Source: Alphaproteobacteria bacterium
GTDB lineage: Bacteria; Pseudomonadota; Alphaproteobacteria; JAEULC01
Assembly: GCA_020851015.1 (NCBI GenBank)
Contig: JADZDN010000162.1
Coordinates: 1 to 31,067 of the forward strand
Length of the DNA: 31,067 nucleotides
Direction: 5' to 3'
This document shows, in pieces, positions 7,807 to 16,006 of this stretch. Both the position numbers and the translations under genes were made by a program. The notes under the pieces were generated by a model. It saw only the letters and a list, made by a program, of their open reading frames with translations. It was not told the origin of the DNA and made no database searches. Every line of letters begins with the position of its first letter. Within the stretch, counting starts at the first letter, position 1.

Positions 7807-9105
7807 ATGACCGACCATCCCAACGCCCCCGGATTCGACACCCTGGCCCTGCACGCGGGCTGGCAGCCCGACCCGGGCACAGGCGCGCGCGCCGTGCCGA
7901 TCTACCAGACCTCGTCCTACGTGTTCGACAGCGCCGACCATGCCGCCTCGCTGTTCAACCTGCAGACCACCGGCTTCATCTACTCCCGCATCATGAACCC
8001 GACGGTATCGGTGCTGGAGGAGCGTATCGCGGCGCTGGAGGGCGGGCGCGGCGCCACGGCCTGCGCGTCGGGCCACGCCGCGCAGGTGGTGGCCCTGTTC
8101 CCGCTGATGAACCCGGGCGACGAGTTCGTGGCGTCGAACAAGCTCTACGGCGGCTCGATCACGCAGTTCTCGCAGACCTTCAAGAAATTCGGCTGGAGCG
8201 TGAAGTTCGTCGACGCCGACGACCTGGACGCGGTCAAGCGCGCGGTCACGCCCAGGACCAAGGCCATCTTCACCGAATGCCTGTCCAATCCCGGCGGCGT
8301 GGTGGTGGACATCGAGGCCCTGGCCAAGATCGCGCACGCCGCCGACGCGCCGCTGATCGTCGACAACACGCTGGCGACGCCCTACCTGCTGCGGCCGATC
8401 GAGCACGGCGCCGACATCGTGGTGCATTCCACGACCAAGTTCCTGTCCGGCACCGGCACGACGATCGGCGGCGTGGTGGTCGACAGCGGCAAGTTCGACT
8501 GGGCCAAGTCCGGCAAGTTCCCGGACCTGTCCAAGCCCAGCGCGGCCTACCATGGCCTGACCTTCCAGGAGACCTTTGGCGACCTGGCCTACACGATGCA
8601 CGCCCATGCCGTCGGGCTGCGCGATCTCGGCCCCACCATGTCGCCGTTCGGCGCCTGGGTCACGCTGCTGGGCATGGAAACCCTGTCGCTGCGGATGGAG
8701 CGGCACTGCGCCAATGCGCTGAAGGTGGCGCAGTTCCTGGAGAAGCATCCGGCCGTCGCCTGGGTGAACTATGCCGGCCTCGCCTCGAACAAGTACAACG
8801 CGCTGGCGAGGAAATACCTGCCGCGCGGCGCCGGCGCGGTGTTCACCTTCGGCGTGCGCGGCGGCTATGACGCGGGCGTGAAGGTCGTCGAGGGGGTCGA
8901 GCTGATCTCGCACCTCGCCAATATCGGTGACAGCCGCAGCTTGATCATCCACCCGTCCTCGACCACGCATCGCCAGCTTTCGCCCGAACAACAGGCCGCG
9001 GCCGGCGCCGGGCCCGACGTGATCCGCCTGTCGATCGGGCTGGAAAGCGTCGCCGACATCGTCGCCGATCTGGACCGCGCGCTGTCGGGTGCGACGGCGG
9101 CCTGA
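7807..9105 (+). CDS. metY: O-acetylhomoserine sulfhydrylase (aminocarboxypropyltransferase)
   Basis: PLP enzyme that makes homocysteine from O-acetylhomoserine and sulfide, a direct route to methionine. The 432-residue length and the blocks [56 protein letters not shown] and [18 protein letters not shown] are typical. The PLP lysine is K211 in [16 protein letters not shown]. The cofactor region [19 protein letters not shown] and the C-terminal [13 protein letters not shown] are present. An upstream in-frame ATG at 7771 is less likely than 7807, where the family N-terminus begins. It is followed after 23 bases by the binding-protein gene and may share its transcript with the queuosine genes. 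Confidence 0.95.
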   Translation: MTDHPNAPGFDTLALHAGWQPDPGTGARAVPIYQTSSYVFDSADHAASLFNLQTTGFIYSRIMNPTVSVLEERIAALEGGRGATACASGHAAQVVALFPLMNPGDEFVASNKLYGGSITQFSQTFKKFGWSVKFVDADDLDAVKRAVTPRTKAIFTECLSNPGGVVVDIEALAKIAHAADAPLIVDNTLATPYLLRPIEHGADIVVHSTTKFLSGTGTTIGGVVVDSGKFDWAKSGKFPDLSKPSAAYHGLTFQETFGDLAYTMHAHAVGLRDLGPTMSPFGAWVTLLGMETLSLRMERHCANALKVAQFLEKHPAVAWVNYAGLASNKYNALARKYLPRGAGAVFTFGVRGGYDAGVKVVEGVELISHLANIGDSRSLIIHPSSTTHRQLSPEQQAAAGAGPDVIRLSIGLESVADIVADLDRALSGATAA

Positions 9106-9128
9106 CCGCGGTTTCAAGGGGGGAGGAG

Positions 9129-10100
9129 ATGGCCGAACTACGCTGCAAGCGCCGGCAGGCCGGCGCCGTCCTGGTCGCCGCAATCCTGCTGGGCCTGTCC
9201 GCCGGCGCCGCGATGGCGCAGAGCCCGCTGGCCGGCAAGACCATCACCGTGGTCGAGCCGTTCGGGCCGGGAAGCCTGACCGAGAAGGTCATGTCCCTGC
9301 TGAAGCCCGGCATGGAGCAGGCGCTGGGCGCGCGCATCGTGATCGAGACCCAGCGCAGCCCCGAGGGCACGACGGCCTTCGAGCACGTGGCGCGCGCCAA
9401 GCCCGACGGCCTTACGCTCCTCGCCATCACCGACGCGACGCGGCTGTTCTACGAGCGCCTCTCCGGCAGCGCGACCAGGCTGGAAAGCCTCCGGCCGGTC
9501 GCCAAGCTGACCGATGGCGTCTCGCTGGCCCTGGTCACTTCCGCGACATCGCCGATCAAGGACTACCAGTCCCTGTTCAAGCAGATGAAGGATGGCAAGG
9601 CGCATCCCACCCTGACGCTCTACGGCGCCTCGAGCCCGGCCGGCGTGTTCGCGGCGATCATCGAGGACGACATCGGCCAGCGGTTCGGCCAGCGCAGCTA
9701 CCAGGTGGACCAGGAGATCATCGAGCTGCTGCAGGGCGGCCGGGTCGAGCTGGGGGTGCTGCCCACGCCGGCGCTGCTGAACCCGGCGAACAGGCTGCGC
9801 GGCCTGTTGACCTCCGGCGCGCGGCGGCATCCTGCCCTGCCCGACGTGCCCACGCTGGTGGACACCGCGCTGAAGCGCAAGCTGTCCTTCACCGTCGCGG
9901 TCGGCCTGTTCGGACCGTCCGGCATGTCGAGCGAGCTTGCGTTCGCTGTCCGCAAGGCGGCGCAGGCCGCCGCCAAGTCGAAGGACGTCAAGGCGGCCGC
10001 CGAGGCCGCCGGCCTGCCGATCGCGGTCAACAATGCCGCCGTGCTGCGCGAGACGATGACGCGCACCCAGCGCGTGATCCGCGATCTGATCGCGCCCTAG
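9129..10100 (+). CDS. Tripartite tricarboxylate transporter substrate-binding protein (TctC/Bug family)
   Basis: The 323-residue protein has a clear Sec signal peptide: a basic N-terminus, a hydrophobic core, and cleavage predicted after AMA at residue 30. The mature part has the Bug hallmarks: [13 protein letters not shown] near the start, a [15 protein letters not shown] block, and the C-terminal [13 protein letters not shown]. Such proteins capture carboxylates or other small solutes in the periplasm for TctAB-type permeases. No tctA or tctB is present in the window, so it is an orphan; the ligand is unknown. AAGGG lies nine bases before the ATG. Its stop is nine bases from the queA start, a spacing that strongly suggests co-transcription. 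Confidence 0.88.
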   Translation: MAELRCKRRQAGAVLVAAILLGLSAGAAMAQSPLAGKTITVVEPFGPGSLTEKVMSLLKPGMEQALGARIVIETQRSPEGTTAFEHVARAKPDGLTLLAITDATRLFYERLSGSATRLESLRPVAKLTDGVSLALVTSATSPIKDYQSLFKQMKDGKAHPTLTLYGASSPAGVFAAIIEDDIGQRFGQRSYQVDQEIIELLQGGRVELGVLPTPALLNPANRLRGLLTSGARRHPALPDVPTLVDTALKRKLSFTVAVGLFGPSGMSSELAFAVRKAAQAAAKSKDVKAAAEAAGLPIAVNNAAVLRETMTRTQRVIRDLIAP

Positions 10101-10109
10101 CGCCGCCGG

Positions 10110-11141
10110 GTGAAGACCGCCGATTTCGATTTCGACCTTCCCCCGGACCGCATCGCGCAGACTCCGGCGCGGCCGCGCGACAGCGCGCGGCTCTTGGTGG
10201 TGGAGCCCGGCCGGCTGATCGACCGCTGGATCCGCGACCTGCCCGATCTGCTCCGCCCCGGCGACCTGCTGGTCTTCAACGACACGCGCGTGATACCCGC
10301 GCTGCTGGAGGGCCGGCGCGGCGACGCGAAGGTGTCGTTCAACCTGCATCGGCGCGCGGCGGACGACGAATGGATCGTCTTCGCCCGCCCGGCCAAGAAG
10401 CTGAAGCCCGAGGACCGCGTGACCTTCGGCGACGGGCTGGAAGGCCGGGTGGTCGCGCGGGAGGGCGGCGAGGTGCGCCTGAAGTTCTCGGTCGGCGGCG
10501 CTGCGCTGGGAAACATCCTGAACAGGATCGGCCGCATGCCCCTGCCCCCGTATATCCGGCGCAAGGAGGGGCAGCGCCCGGAGGACCAAGCGGACTATCA
10601 GACGATGTTCGCGCGCGCCGAGGGCGCGGTGGCGGCGCCGACCGCGGGGCTGCATTTCACTCCCGCCTTGATCCGAACCCTCGACGATCGCGGCATCGCG
10701 CGCGTGACCCTGACCCTGCATGTCGGGGCCGGCACGTTCCTGCCGGTCACGGCCGAGGACACGAGCGAACACCGTATGCACGCGGAGTACGGCGAGATCA
10801 CGCGAGAGGCGGCCGCCGCCATCAACGCCGCGCGCGCCCGGGGCGGGCGCATCGTCGCCGTGGGCAGCACGCCGCTGCGGCTGATGGAAAGCGCGGCGGA
10901 CGAAAGCGGCACGATCAAGCCCTTCGCCGGCGAGACCGCGATCTTCATCACCCCCGGCTATCGCTTCCGCACCGCCGAGCTAATGCTGACCAATTTCCAC
11001 CTCCCGCGCTCGACCCTGTTCATGCTGGTCGCGGCCTTCGCCGGGCTGGATCGGATGCGCGGCGCCTACGCCCATGCGATCGTCGCCGGCTACCGCTTCT
11101 ATTCCTATGGCGACGCCTGCCTGCTATCGAGGGCCGCATGA
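10110..11141 (+). CDS. queA: S-adenosylmethionine:tRNA ribosyltransferase-isomerase
   Basis: Transfers the ribosyl part of SAM to preQ1 in tRNA to form epoxyqueuosine. The 343-residue length is standard. Visible blocks include the N-terminal [42 protein letters not shown], the central [11 protein letters not shown] and [11 protein letters not shown] segments, and the C-terminal [31 protein letters not shown] with [11 protein letters not shown]. The start codon is GTG 10110. The stop overlaps the tgt start as ATGA (11138-11141), so the genes are translationally coupled. It opens the four-gene late queuosine block. Confidence 0.98.
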   Translation: MKTADFDFDLPPDRIAQTPARPRDSARLLVVEPGRLIDRWIRDLPDLLRPGDLLVFNDTRVIPALLEGRRGDAKVSFNLHRRAADDEWIVFARPAKKLKPEDRVTFGDGLEGRVVAREGGEVRLKFSVGGAALGNILNRIGRMPLPPYIRRKEGQRPEDQADYQTMFARAEGAVAAPTAGLHFTPALIRTLDDRGIARVTLTLHVGAGTFLPVTAEDTSEHRMHAEYGEITREAAAAINAARARGGRIVAVGSTPLRLMESAADESGTIKPFAGETAIFITPGYRFRTAELMLTNFHLPRSTLFMLVAAFAGLDRMRGAYAHAIVAGYRFYSYGDACLLSRAA

Positions 11142-12286
11142 GCGGGTTTCGCCATGAACTGATCGCCACCGACGGCGCGGCGCGGCGCGGCCGGCTGCAT
11201 ACCGCGCACGGCACGGTCGAGACGCCGGCCTTCATGCCCGTCGGCACCGCCGGCACGGTCAAGGCGATGCTGCCCGACCATGTGCGCGCCACCGGCGCCG
11301 ACATCGTGCTGGGCAACACCTACCACCTGATGCTGCGGCCGGGCGCCGACCGCGTGCAGCGCCTGGGGGGCCTGCACAAGTTCATGAACTGGCCCGGGCC
11401 GATCCTCACGGACAGCGGCGGCTACCAGGTCATGTCGCTGTCCTCGCTGCGCAAGCTGACCGAGCAGGGCGTGACGTTCCAGTCGCATATCGACGGCAGC
11501 AAGCACAGCCTGACGCCCGAACGCGCGATCGAGATCCAGTACCAGCTCGACAGCACGATCAGCATGTGCCTGGACGAATGCGCGCCCTACCCGATCGAAC
11601 CGGCGCTGGGCCGTAAGTCGATGGAGATGTCGATGCGCTGGGCCGAGCGCTGCCGCGTGGCGTTCCGCGAACGGCCGGGCTATGCGCTGTTCGGCATCGT
11701 GCAGGGCGGCATCGACCGGCAGATGCGCGCGGAGTCGGCCGACGCGCTGAAGCGCATCGGCTTCGACGGCTACGCGATCGGCGGCCTCGCGGTCGGCGAG
11801 GGCACCGGGCTGATGCTGGAGACGATCGACGCCACCATGCCGCATTTGCCGGCGGACCGGCCGCGCTACCTGATGGGCGTCGGCCGGCCGGACGAGCTGG
11901 TGGAGGCGGTGCGGCGGGGCATCGACATGTTCGACTGCGTGATGCCCACGCGCTCCGGCCGCACCGGCCAGGCCTTCGTGCCGGGCGGCGTGGTCAACCT
12001 GCGCAACGCGCGCCATGCCGACGACGCGCGCCCGCTCGACCCGGCCTGCCCTTGTCCCGCCTGCCGGGGGTTCTCGCGCGCCTATCTGCATCACCTCACG
12101 AAGTCGAAGGAGATGCTGGGGCCGATGCTGCTGACCTGGCACAATCTGCAGTTCTACCAGGACCTGATGGCCGGTTTGCGCGGGGCCATCGCCGGCGGTA
12201 GCTTGGCGCAATTCGCCGCCGGAGTTCATGCCGCGCGGCGCGCCGGCGACCAGGATGCGGAGACCGATGCCGAAGAAGAAACCTAG
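11138..12286 (+). CDS. tgt: tRNA-guanine transglycosylase
   Basis: Exchanges guanine-34 for preQ1 in tRNAs with GUN anticodons. The 382-residue product has the general acid D92 in LTDSGGYQV, the nucleophile D266 in FDCVMPTR, the FGIVQGG and GGLAVGEG substrate-binding loops, and a zinc site C304-x-C306-x2-C309 with H335. The ATG overlaps the queA stop by four bases. The reading frame is open for about 2 kb further upstream, but that stretch is antisense-like and overlaps queA; family length fixes the start. The last about 15 residues are acidic and extend beyond the usual end, overlapping queF. Confidence 0.98.
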   Translation: MSGFRHELIATDGAARRGRLHTAHGTVETPAFMPVGTAGTVKAMLPDHVRATGADIVLGNTYHLMLRPGADRVQRLGGLHKFMNWPGPILTDSGGYQVMSLSSLRKLTEQGVTFQSHIDGSKHSLTPERAIEIQYQLDSTISMCLDECAPYPIEPALGRKSMEMSMRWAERCRVAFRERPGYALFGIVQGGIDRQMRAESADALKRIGFDGYAIGGLAVGEGTGLMLETIDATMPHLPADRPRYLMGVGRPDELVEAVRRGIDMFDCVMPTRSGRTGQAFVPGGVVNLRNARHADDARPLDPACPCPACRGFSRAYLHHLTKSKEMLGPMLLTWHNLQFYQDLMAGLRGAIAGGSLAQFAAGVHAARRAGDQDAETDAEEET

Positions 12287-12743
12287 CGGCGCCTATGCGG
12301 GGCTGACCCAGCTCGGACACCAGACCGCGTGGCCTGCCTCGCCCGAGCGGGCGAAGCTCGAATGCGTGCCCAATCCGCACCGGGACAGCCGGTATGTCGT
12401 GCGCTTCGTCTGCCCGGAGTTCACGACGCTCTGCCCGATCACCGGCCAGCCGGACTTCGCGCATCTCGTCATCGACTACGTGCCGCGCGAGCGGATCGTC
12501 GAGAGCAAGTCGCTGAAGCTCTATCTCGCCGCCTACCGCAACCAGGGCACGTTCCACGAGGGCTGCACCATCGGCATCGCCAAGGCGCTGGTCAAGGCGC
12601 TCCGGCCGCGCTGGCTCAGGATCGGCGGCTACTGGTATCCGCGCGGCGGCATGCCGATCGACGTGTTCTACCAGACCGGACCGGCGCCCCGGGGCGTCTG
12701 GATCCCGCCCCAGGATGTCGCCCCCTATCGCGGCCGCGGCTAG
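12267..12743 (+). CDS. queF: NADPH-dependent 7-cyano-7-deazaguanine reductase
   Basis: Reduces preQ0 to preQ1, the substrate of Tgt. The 158-residue product is the short unimodular type. The nucleophile is C56 in [13 protein letters not shown], with D63 as proton donor, the ES..LKLYL substrate motif near 79-86 and HEGC at 97-100. ATG 12267 has GGAG four bases upstream and starts at the family N-terminus MPKKK; it lies inside the last 20 bases of tgt. In-frame ATGs at 12228 and 12255 are alternatives. Its end overlaps queG by 29 bases. Confidence 0.97.
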   Translation: MPKKKPSGAYAGLTQLGHQTAWPASPERAKLECVPNPHRDSRYVVRFVCPEFTTLCPITGQPDFAHLVIDYVPRERIVESKSLKLYLAAYRNQGTFHEGCTIGIAKALVKALRPRWLRIGGYWYPRGGMPIDVFYQTGPAPRGVWIPPQDVAPYRGRG

Positions 12744-13845
12744 GGTTCCGGCGATCCACGCCGAGGCGCTGGCGCTGGGCTTCGACGCCGTCGGCATCGC
12801 GCCCGCCCGCCTGGCCGGGTCCGCGCGCGACGGCCTCAGGGATTTCCTGGCGCGCGGCTATCACGGCGACATGGGCTGGATGGCGGCCAATTCCGACCGT
12901 CGCGGCGACCCGCTTGTGCTGTGGCCCGAGGCGAAAAGCGTGATCGTCGTCGGCCTTTCCTATGCGCCCGGGCGCGATCCACGTGAAACGTCGGCAGGAC
13001 CTTGCGCGGGAAACATCTCGGTCTACGCGAGGGGCGACGACTACCACGATGTGCTGAAGGCGAAATTGCGGCGCCTCGCGGAGGGGATGCAGCGAAGCCT
13101 CGGCGGCGAGGTGAAGCTGTTCGTCGACACGGCGCCGGTGATGGAAAAGCCCCTGGCCACGATGGCGGGCATCGGCTGGCAGGGCAAGCACACCAACCTG
13201 GTCTCGCGCGCGCACGGTTCGTGGCTGTGTCTCGGCGCGCTGTTCACGACGCTGGACCTCCAGCCCGACGCGCCGGAGGCGGACCATTGCGGCACCTGCC
13301 AGGCATGTCTCGACGCCTGCCCGACCAGGGCCTTTCCCGCGCCGCGCGTGCTCGATGCGCGGCGCTGCGTCTCCTACCTGACGATCGAGCACAAGGGGCA
13401 CATCGACCGCGACCTGCGGCCATTGATCGGCAACCGCATCTACGGCTGCGACGACTGCCTGGCCGCCTGCCCGTGGAACAAGTTCGCCCAGGCGGGGCAT
13501 GAATCGGCGTTCCACGCGCGCGAGGGCTTGAATGCGCCGGACCTGGCGGCGCTGGCGGAACTGGACGACGCGGCCTTCCGCCTGACGTTCGCGAAGTCGC
13601 CGATCAAGCGGATCAAGCGCGACCGGTTCGTCCGCAACGTCCTGGTCGCGATCAGCAACAGCGGCCGACGCGATCTGGCCGCCAGCGCCGAACGCCTGCT
13701 CGGCGACGCCGCGCCGCTGGTGCGCGCGATGGCGGTCTGGGCTCTGTCGCGGCTGCTGCCGGCGGATGCGTTCGACCTGCGGCGCGCGGAGCATCTTCGA
13801 AATGAGAGCGACGCGGCGGTGCGCGCGGAATGGACTGGCGCGTGA
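12715..13845 (+). CDS. queG: Epoxyqueuosine reductase
   Basis: Cobalamin-dependent iron-sulfur enzyme that removes the epoxide of oQ in tRNA, the last step to queuosine. The 376-residue product shows two ferredoxin-like clusters: C192-x2-C195-x2-C198-x3-C202 and C245-x2-C248-x3-C252, with another cysteine in RRCVSYL. D138 in [13 protein letters not shown] is the conserved acid near the cobalamin. The C-terminal region is a HEAT-like helical tail ([18 protein letters not shown]). It overlaps the end of queF and closes the queA-tgt-queF-queG unit. Shortly after its stop comes a large palindromic repeat. Confidence 0.97.
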   Translation: MSPPIAAAARVPAIHAEALALGFDAVGIAPARLAGSARDGLRDFLARGYHGDMGWMAANSDRRGDPLVLWPEAKSVIVVGLSYAPGRDPRETSAGPCAGNISVYARGDDYHDVLKAKLRRLAEGMQRSLGGEVKLFVDTAPVMEKPLATMAGIGWQGKHTNLVSRAHGSWLCLGALFTTLDLQPDAPEADHCGTCQACLDACPTRAFPAPRVLDARRCVSYLTIEHKGHIDRDLRPLIGNRIYGCDDCLAACPWNKFAQAGHESAFHAREGLNAPDLAALAELDDAAFRLTFAKSPIKRIKRDRFVRNVLVAISNSGRRDLAASAERLLGDAAPLVRAMAVWALSRLLPADAFDLRRAEHLRNESDAAVRAEWTGA

Positions 13846-13863
13846 TGCTTCAACCGCAGACGG

Positions 13864-13963
13864 CCCCCCACCCTAACCCTCCCCCGCAAGGGGGTAGGGG
13901 ACGAACAAAGGAGTGCTCTTACTCCGCTCCCTCCCCCTCCATGGGGGAGGGTCGGGGTGGGGG
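13864..13963. repeat. Long C/G-rich palindromic intergenic repeat
   Basis: The outer arms (13864-13885, rich in CCCACCCTAACCC, and 13943-13963, GGGAGGGTCGGGGTGGG) are near-perfect inverted copies. Each arm carries its own small hairpin: CCCCC-GCAA-GGGGG on the left and CCCTCCCCC-TCCAT-GGGGGAGGG on the right. The centre (13900-13930) is lower in GC. The pattern resembles dispersed repeats I recall from alphaproteobacterial intergenic regions. It fills the gap between queG and the next gene. Confidence 0.85.
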
Positions 13964-13988
13964 CGGCGTCGCTGTCGCCGCAAGACGC

Positions 13989-14783
13989 ATGTTCCTCATC
14001 GGTGCAGCGATCCTCGCGCTCGCCGCCTCCGCGCTGGCGGCCGATCCGCGGCTGCTGCTGTCCTACGAGGCCCTGCCCTCCGCCCAGATCGACCTGCCCA
14101 GGGCCAAGACCGCGGCCTATGAGAAGAAGCTGCCGCTCGCGCGCATCGTCGCCGGGAAGCTGGTGCCCGACATCGTCGCCGCGGTCGGGCTCGACCCGGC
14201 AAAGGCGCGCACGCGCGTCGAGCCGGGCGGCTACGCGCTGGAGACCAATCCGTCGCTGCAGACGCAGATCGCGCTGACGCCCGCGGACGGCGAGCGGCTG
14301 GCGGCGGCGCTCGGCTACGTGCTGCGGCAGGAAGGCGTGCTGCTGTCCGACCTGCACGCGGCCGATGGCAATTCCTACCAGGTCACGATCCAGTTCCCGC
14401 GCGGCAAGCTGACGCCGGCGCTGGCCGACGAATTCTTCCGCCGCGCGGCCGCGATCGACCGCGGGCTGGGCGGCGGCTTCGCGGCCCTGGGCGACGCGAT
14501 GATCTTCCTCAACCTGCGCGGCGCCGACGGCAAGCCCTATAGCGGCCTGGCCGACGGCCCCTTCCGCGACCGCCTGGGCGCGACGAGCCATCTGTTCCCG
14601 GGCAGCGCGGTCGCGCGGAGCGGCAAGGCCAGCGCGCGCCTGGTCGAGAACGACTGGAAGGCCGCGCCCAACGGCGAGGACTATGCGCGGATCGTGGATC
14701 GCGCGGTCGCGGCGCTCGACCGGCTGCGCGCGCGCCACACGGTGATGGTGCGCTCGCAAGCCAAGCTGCAGGGCTGGGAATAG
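13989..14783 (+). CDS. Secreted protein of unknown function
   Basis: I do not recognise the family. The 264-residue product begins with a short signal peptide (MFLIGAAILALAASALAA, cleavage expected around residues 18-19), so it is probably periplasmic. The mature part is mixed alpha/beta by eye, with only one cysteine-free domain and no lipobox. The segment YQVTIQFPRGKLTPALADEFFRRAAAIDRGLGGGF suggests an alpha-beta unit. The frame is open upstream to 13830, but that stretch translates the palindromic repeat and is not likely to be coded. No clear ribosome-binding site is seen before 13989. It ends 28 bases from the convergent dksA. Confidence 0.7.
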   Translation: MFLIGAAILALAASALAADPRLLLSYEALPSAQIDLPRAKTAAYEKKLPLARIVAGKLVPDIVAAVGLDPAKARTRVEPGGYALETNPSLQTQIALTPADGERLAAALGYVLRQEGVLLSDLHAADGNSYQVTIQFPRGKLTPALADEFFRRAAAIDRGLGGGFAALGDAMIFLNLRGADGKPYSGLADGPFRDRLGATSHLFPGSAVARSGKASARLVENDWKAAPNGEDYARIVDRAVAALDRLRARHTVMVRSQAKLQGWE

Positions 14784-14811
14784 ATCCGAGCGGCGGCGCC
14801 GCGCGGCCCGG

Positions 14812-15231
14812 CTACTCGTCGCGGTGCGTGCGCTCCATGCGCTCGTGCCGCTCCTGCGCCTCGACGCTCAAGGTCGCGATCGGGCGGGCGTCGAGGCGCC
14901 GCACGCCGATCGGCTCGGCCGTCTCCTCGCAATACCCGTAGGTCCCGTCGTCGATGCGCCGCAGCGCCGCATCGATCTTCGATATCAGCTTGCGCTCGCG
15001 GTCGCGGGTGCGCAGCTCGATCGAACGGTCGGTCTCCAGCGAGGCGCGATCGGTCATGTCGGCCTCGTGCAGGCTTTCCTCCTGCAGGTGCTGCAGGGTC
15101 TCGCTCGATTCCTTCAGCAGCTCCTCGCGCCATCGCAGCAGCTTCTGGCGGAAGTATTCCCGCTGGCGCGGGTTCATGAACGGTTCGTCCTCGCTCGGCC
15201 GATAATTCGAAGGCAACATCGATCGCGCCAT
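14812..15231 (-). CDS. dksA: RNA polymerase-binding transcription factor DksA, single-cysteine type
   Basis: Binds the secondary channel of RNA polymerase and, with ppGpp, adjusts rRNA and amino acid promoters. The 139-residue product has the coiled-coil tip DMTDRA (residues 58-63; the two acidic residues and Ala match D71, D74 and A76 of E. coli), the LRTRDRERKLISKIDAAL helix and the GYCEETAEPIGVRRLDARP zinc-finger region. Only one of the four zinc cysteines remains (C101); the others are Thr, Ser and Ala. This is common in alphaproteobacterial DksA and makes zinc binding unlikely. An internal ATG at residue 19 is an alternative start. A likely sigma-70 promoter lies just upstream. Confidence 0.93.
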   Translation of the reverse strand: MARSMLPSNYRPSEDEPFMNPRQREYFRQKLLRWREELLKESSETLQHLQEESLHEADMTDRASLETDRSIELRTRDRERKLISKIDAALRRIDDGTYGYCEETAEPIGVRRLDARPIATLSVEAQERHERMERTHRDE

Positions 15232-15269
15232 TGCTTACCTGCCCACCCCCAAGCCCCAAACGGCGGCGG

Positions 15270-15298
15270 AGTATAGGGATGCGCCACACGCCAGGCAA
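15270..15298 (-). promoter_or_regulatory. Sigma-70-like promoter of dksA
   Basis: On the minus strand TTGCCT (15298-15293), 17 bases, then TATACT (15275-15270). The -10 box matches 5 of 6 positions and the -35 box has the core TTG. The expected start near 15263 gives a leader of about 30 bases to the dksA ATG. It sits in the fliX-dksA gap. Confidence 0.5.
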
Positions 15299-15352
15299 GG
15301 CAATCGCGGAATGGCGATTTCCCGTTTTTATTCAAAGATTTGTGAAGGTTTC

Positions 15353-15769
15353 TTACGGTGCGCGGCCGAGCTTTGCCAGCTCGACCTGGGCCCTCAGATC
15401 GATGTCGTCCAGGATCGATTTCAGGCGCGGATCGGTGACCGCCTGGCGCCGTTCCGCGACCAGCTTGACCAGCGCCTCGATGCGGTCGGGGGACAGCCGG
15501 CCTTCGATCAGGCCGAGGCGCAGCTCGTCCAGCCGGTCGAGCATTTCCTCGCCGCGCTTGCGGGCGGAGGCATTGTTGCTTTGGTCCGGATCGACTTCCT
15601 GGGCCGCGACGATGGCGCTGACCGAGGCGACCGCCCCCGCGCCACCCGTGGCAGCGCCCGATTCGACCTGCTTCAGCGTATCGGCAAAGGACGCGCCCGA
15701 CCTGGGCCGTTCGACGCGACGCACGCCGGCGCCGACCGTCCCGGCGGGCCCGGTGCGCCCGATCTTCAT
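15353..15769 (-). CDS. fliX: Flagellar assembly regulator FliX
   Basis: The 138-residue product has the FliX layout: a basic N-terminus MKIGRTG, a low-complexity Ala/Gly linker (about residues 20-55), and a conserved helical C-terminal half with RGEEMLDRLDELRLGLIEGRLS and RLKSILDDIDLRAQVELAKLG. In Caulobacter FliX is a class II protein that couples basal body assembly to FlbD-dependent transcription of late flagellar genes. Here it is divergent from flgI, an arrangement also seen in Caulobacter. The same frame is open much further upstream but runs antisense to flgI, so ATG 15769 is taken. Confidence 0.93.
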   Translation of the reverse strand: MKIGRTGPAGTVGAGVRRVERPRSGASFADTLKQVESGAATGGAGAVASVSAIVAAQEVDPDQSNNASARKRGEEMLDRLDELRLGLIEGRLSPDRIEALVKLVAERRQAVTDPRLKSILDDIDLRAQVELAKLGRAP

Positions 15770-15778
15770 GGCCTGACC

Positions 15779-15794
15779 GCGCAATTCATTGCGC
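15779..15794. promoter_or_regulatory. Perfect 16-base palindrome in the fliX leader
   Basis: GCGCAAT-TC-ATTGCGC is a perfect inverted repeat centred about 18 bases upstream of the fliX ATG. It could be an operator or a small RNA hairpin overlapping the ribosome-binding region. No known binding protein is recognised. Confidence 0.4.
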
Positions 15795-15957
15795 GGGAGA
15801 CTAGGCCAAACCCCCGCCGGTTGAAAGCGACGCCGGCGCGCCGCCCGGCAAATCTTGCCGGCCCGCCTCGGCAGCCCCTGCCCCGGCGGACCAAGACAGC
15901 CGTGCCGCTTTCTCCTGTTTAGTGCGATGTTGCAATGACTTAAGAGAAGACAGGCGA

Positions 15958-15973
15958 TGGCACAGCATTCGCT
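15958..15973 (+). promoter_or_regulatory. Sigma-54-type (-24/-12) promoter upstream of flgI
   Basis: TGGCACAGCATTCGCT matches the consensus TGGCAC-N5-TTGC with one change in the -12 element (TCGC). The GG and GC dinucleotides are separated by exactly 10 bases, as sigma-54 requires. The expected start near 15984 lies about 23 bases before the flgI ATG. Late flagellar operons in many alphaproteobacteria use sigma-54 with FlbD, which fits this operon and the neighbouring fliX. Confidence 0.6.
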
Positions 15974-16006
15974 AGTCAAGGACGGAACCATTGGGGTCGA
16001 TCCGTC

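Noticed and set aside
9089..11137. Possible giant N-terminal extension of Tgt
   Set aside because: The frame is open, but it overlaps the binding-protein and queA genes in another frame, has shadow-type composition, and Tgt begins normally at 11138.
13830..13988. N-terminal extension of the secreted protein
   Set aside because: It would translate the palindromic repeat and would bury the signal peptide.
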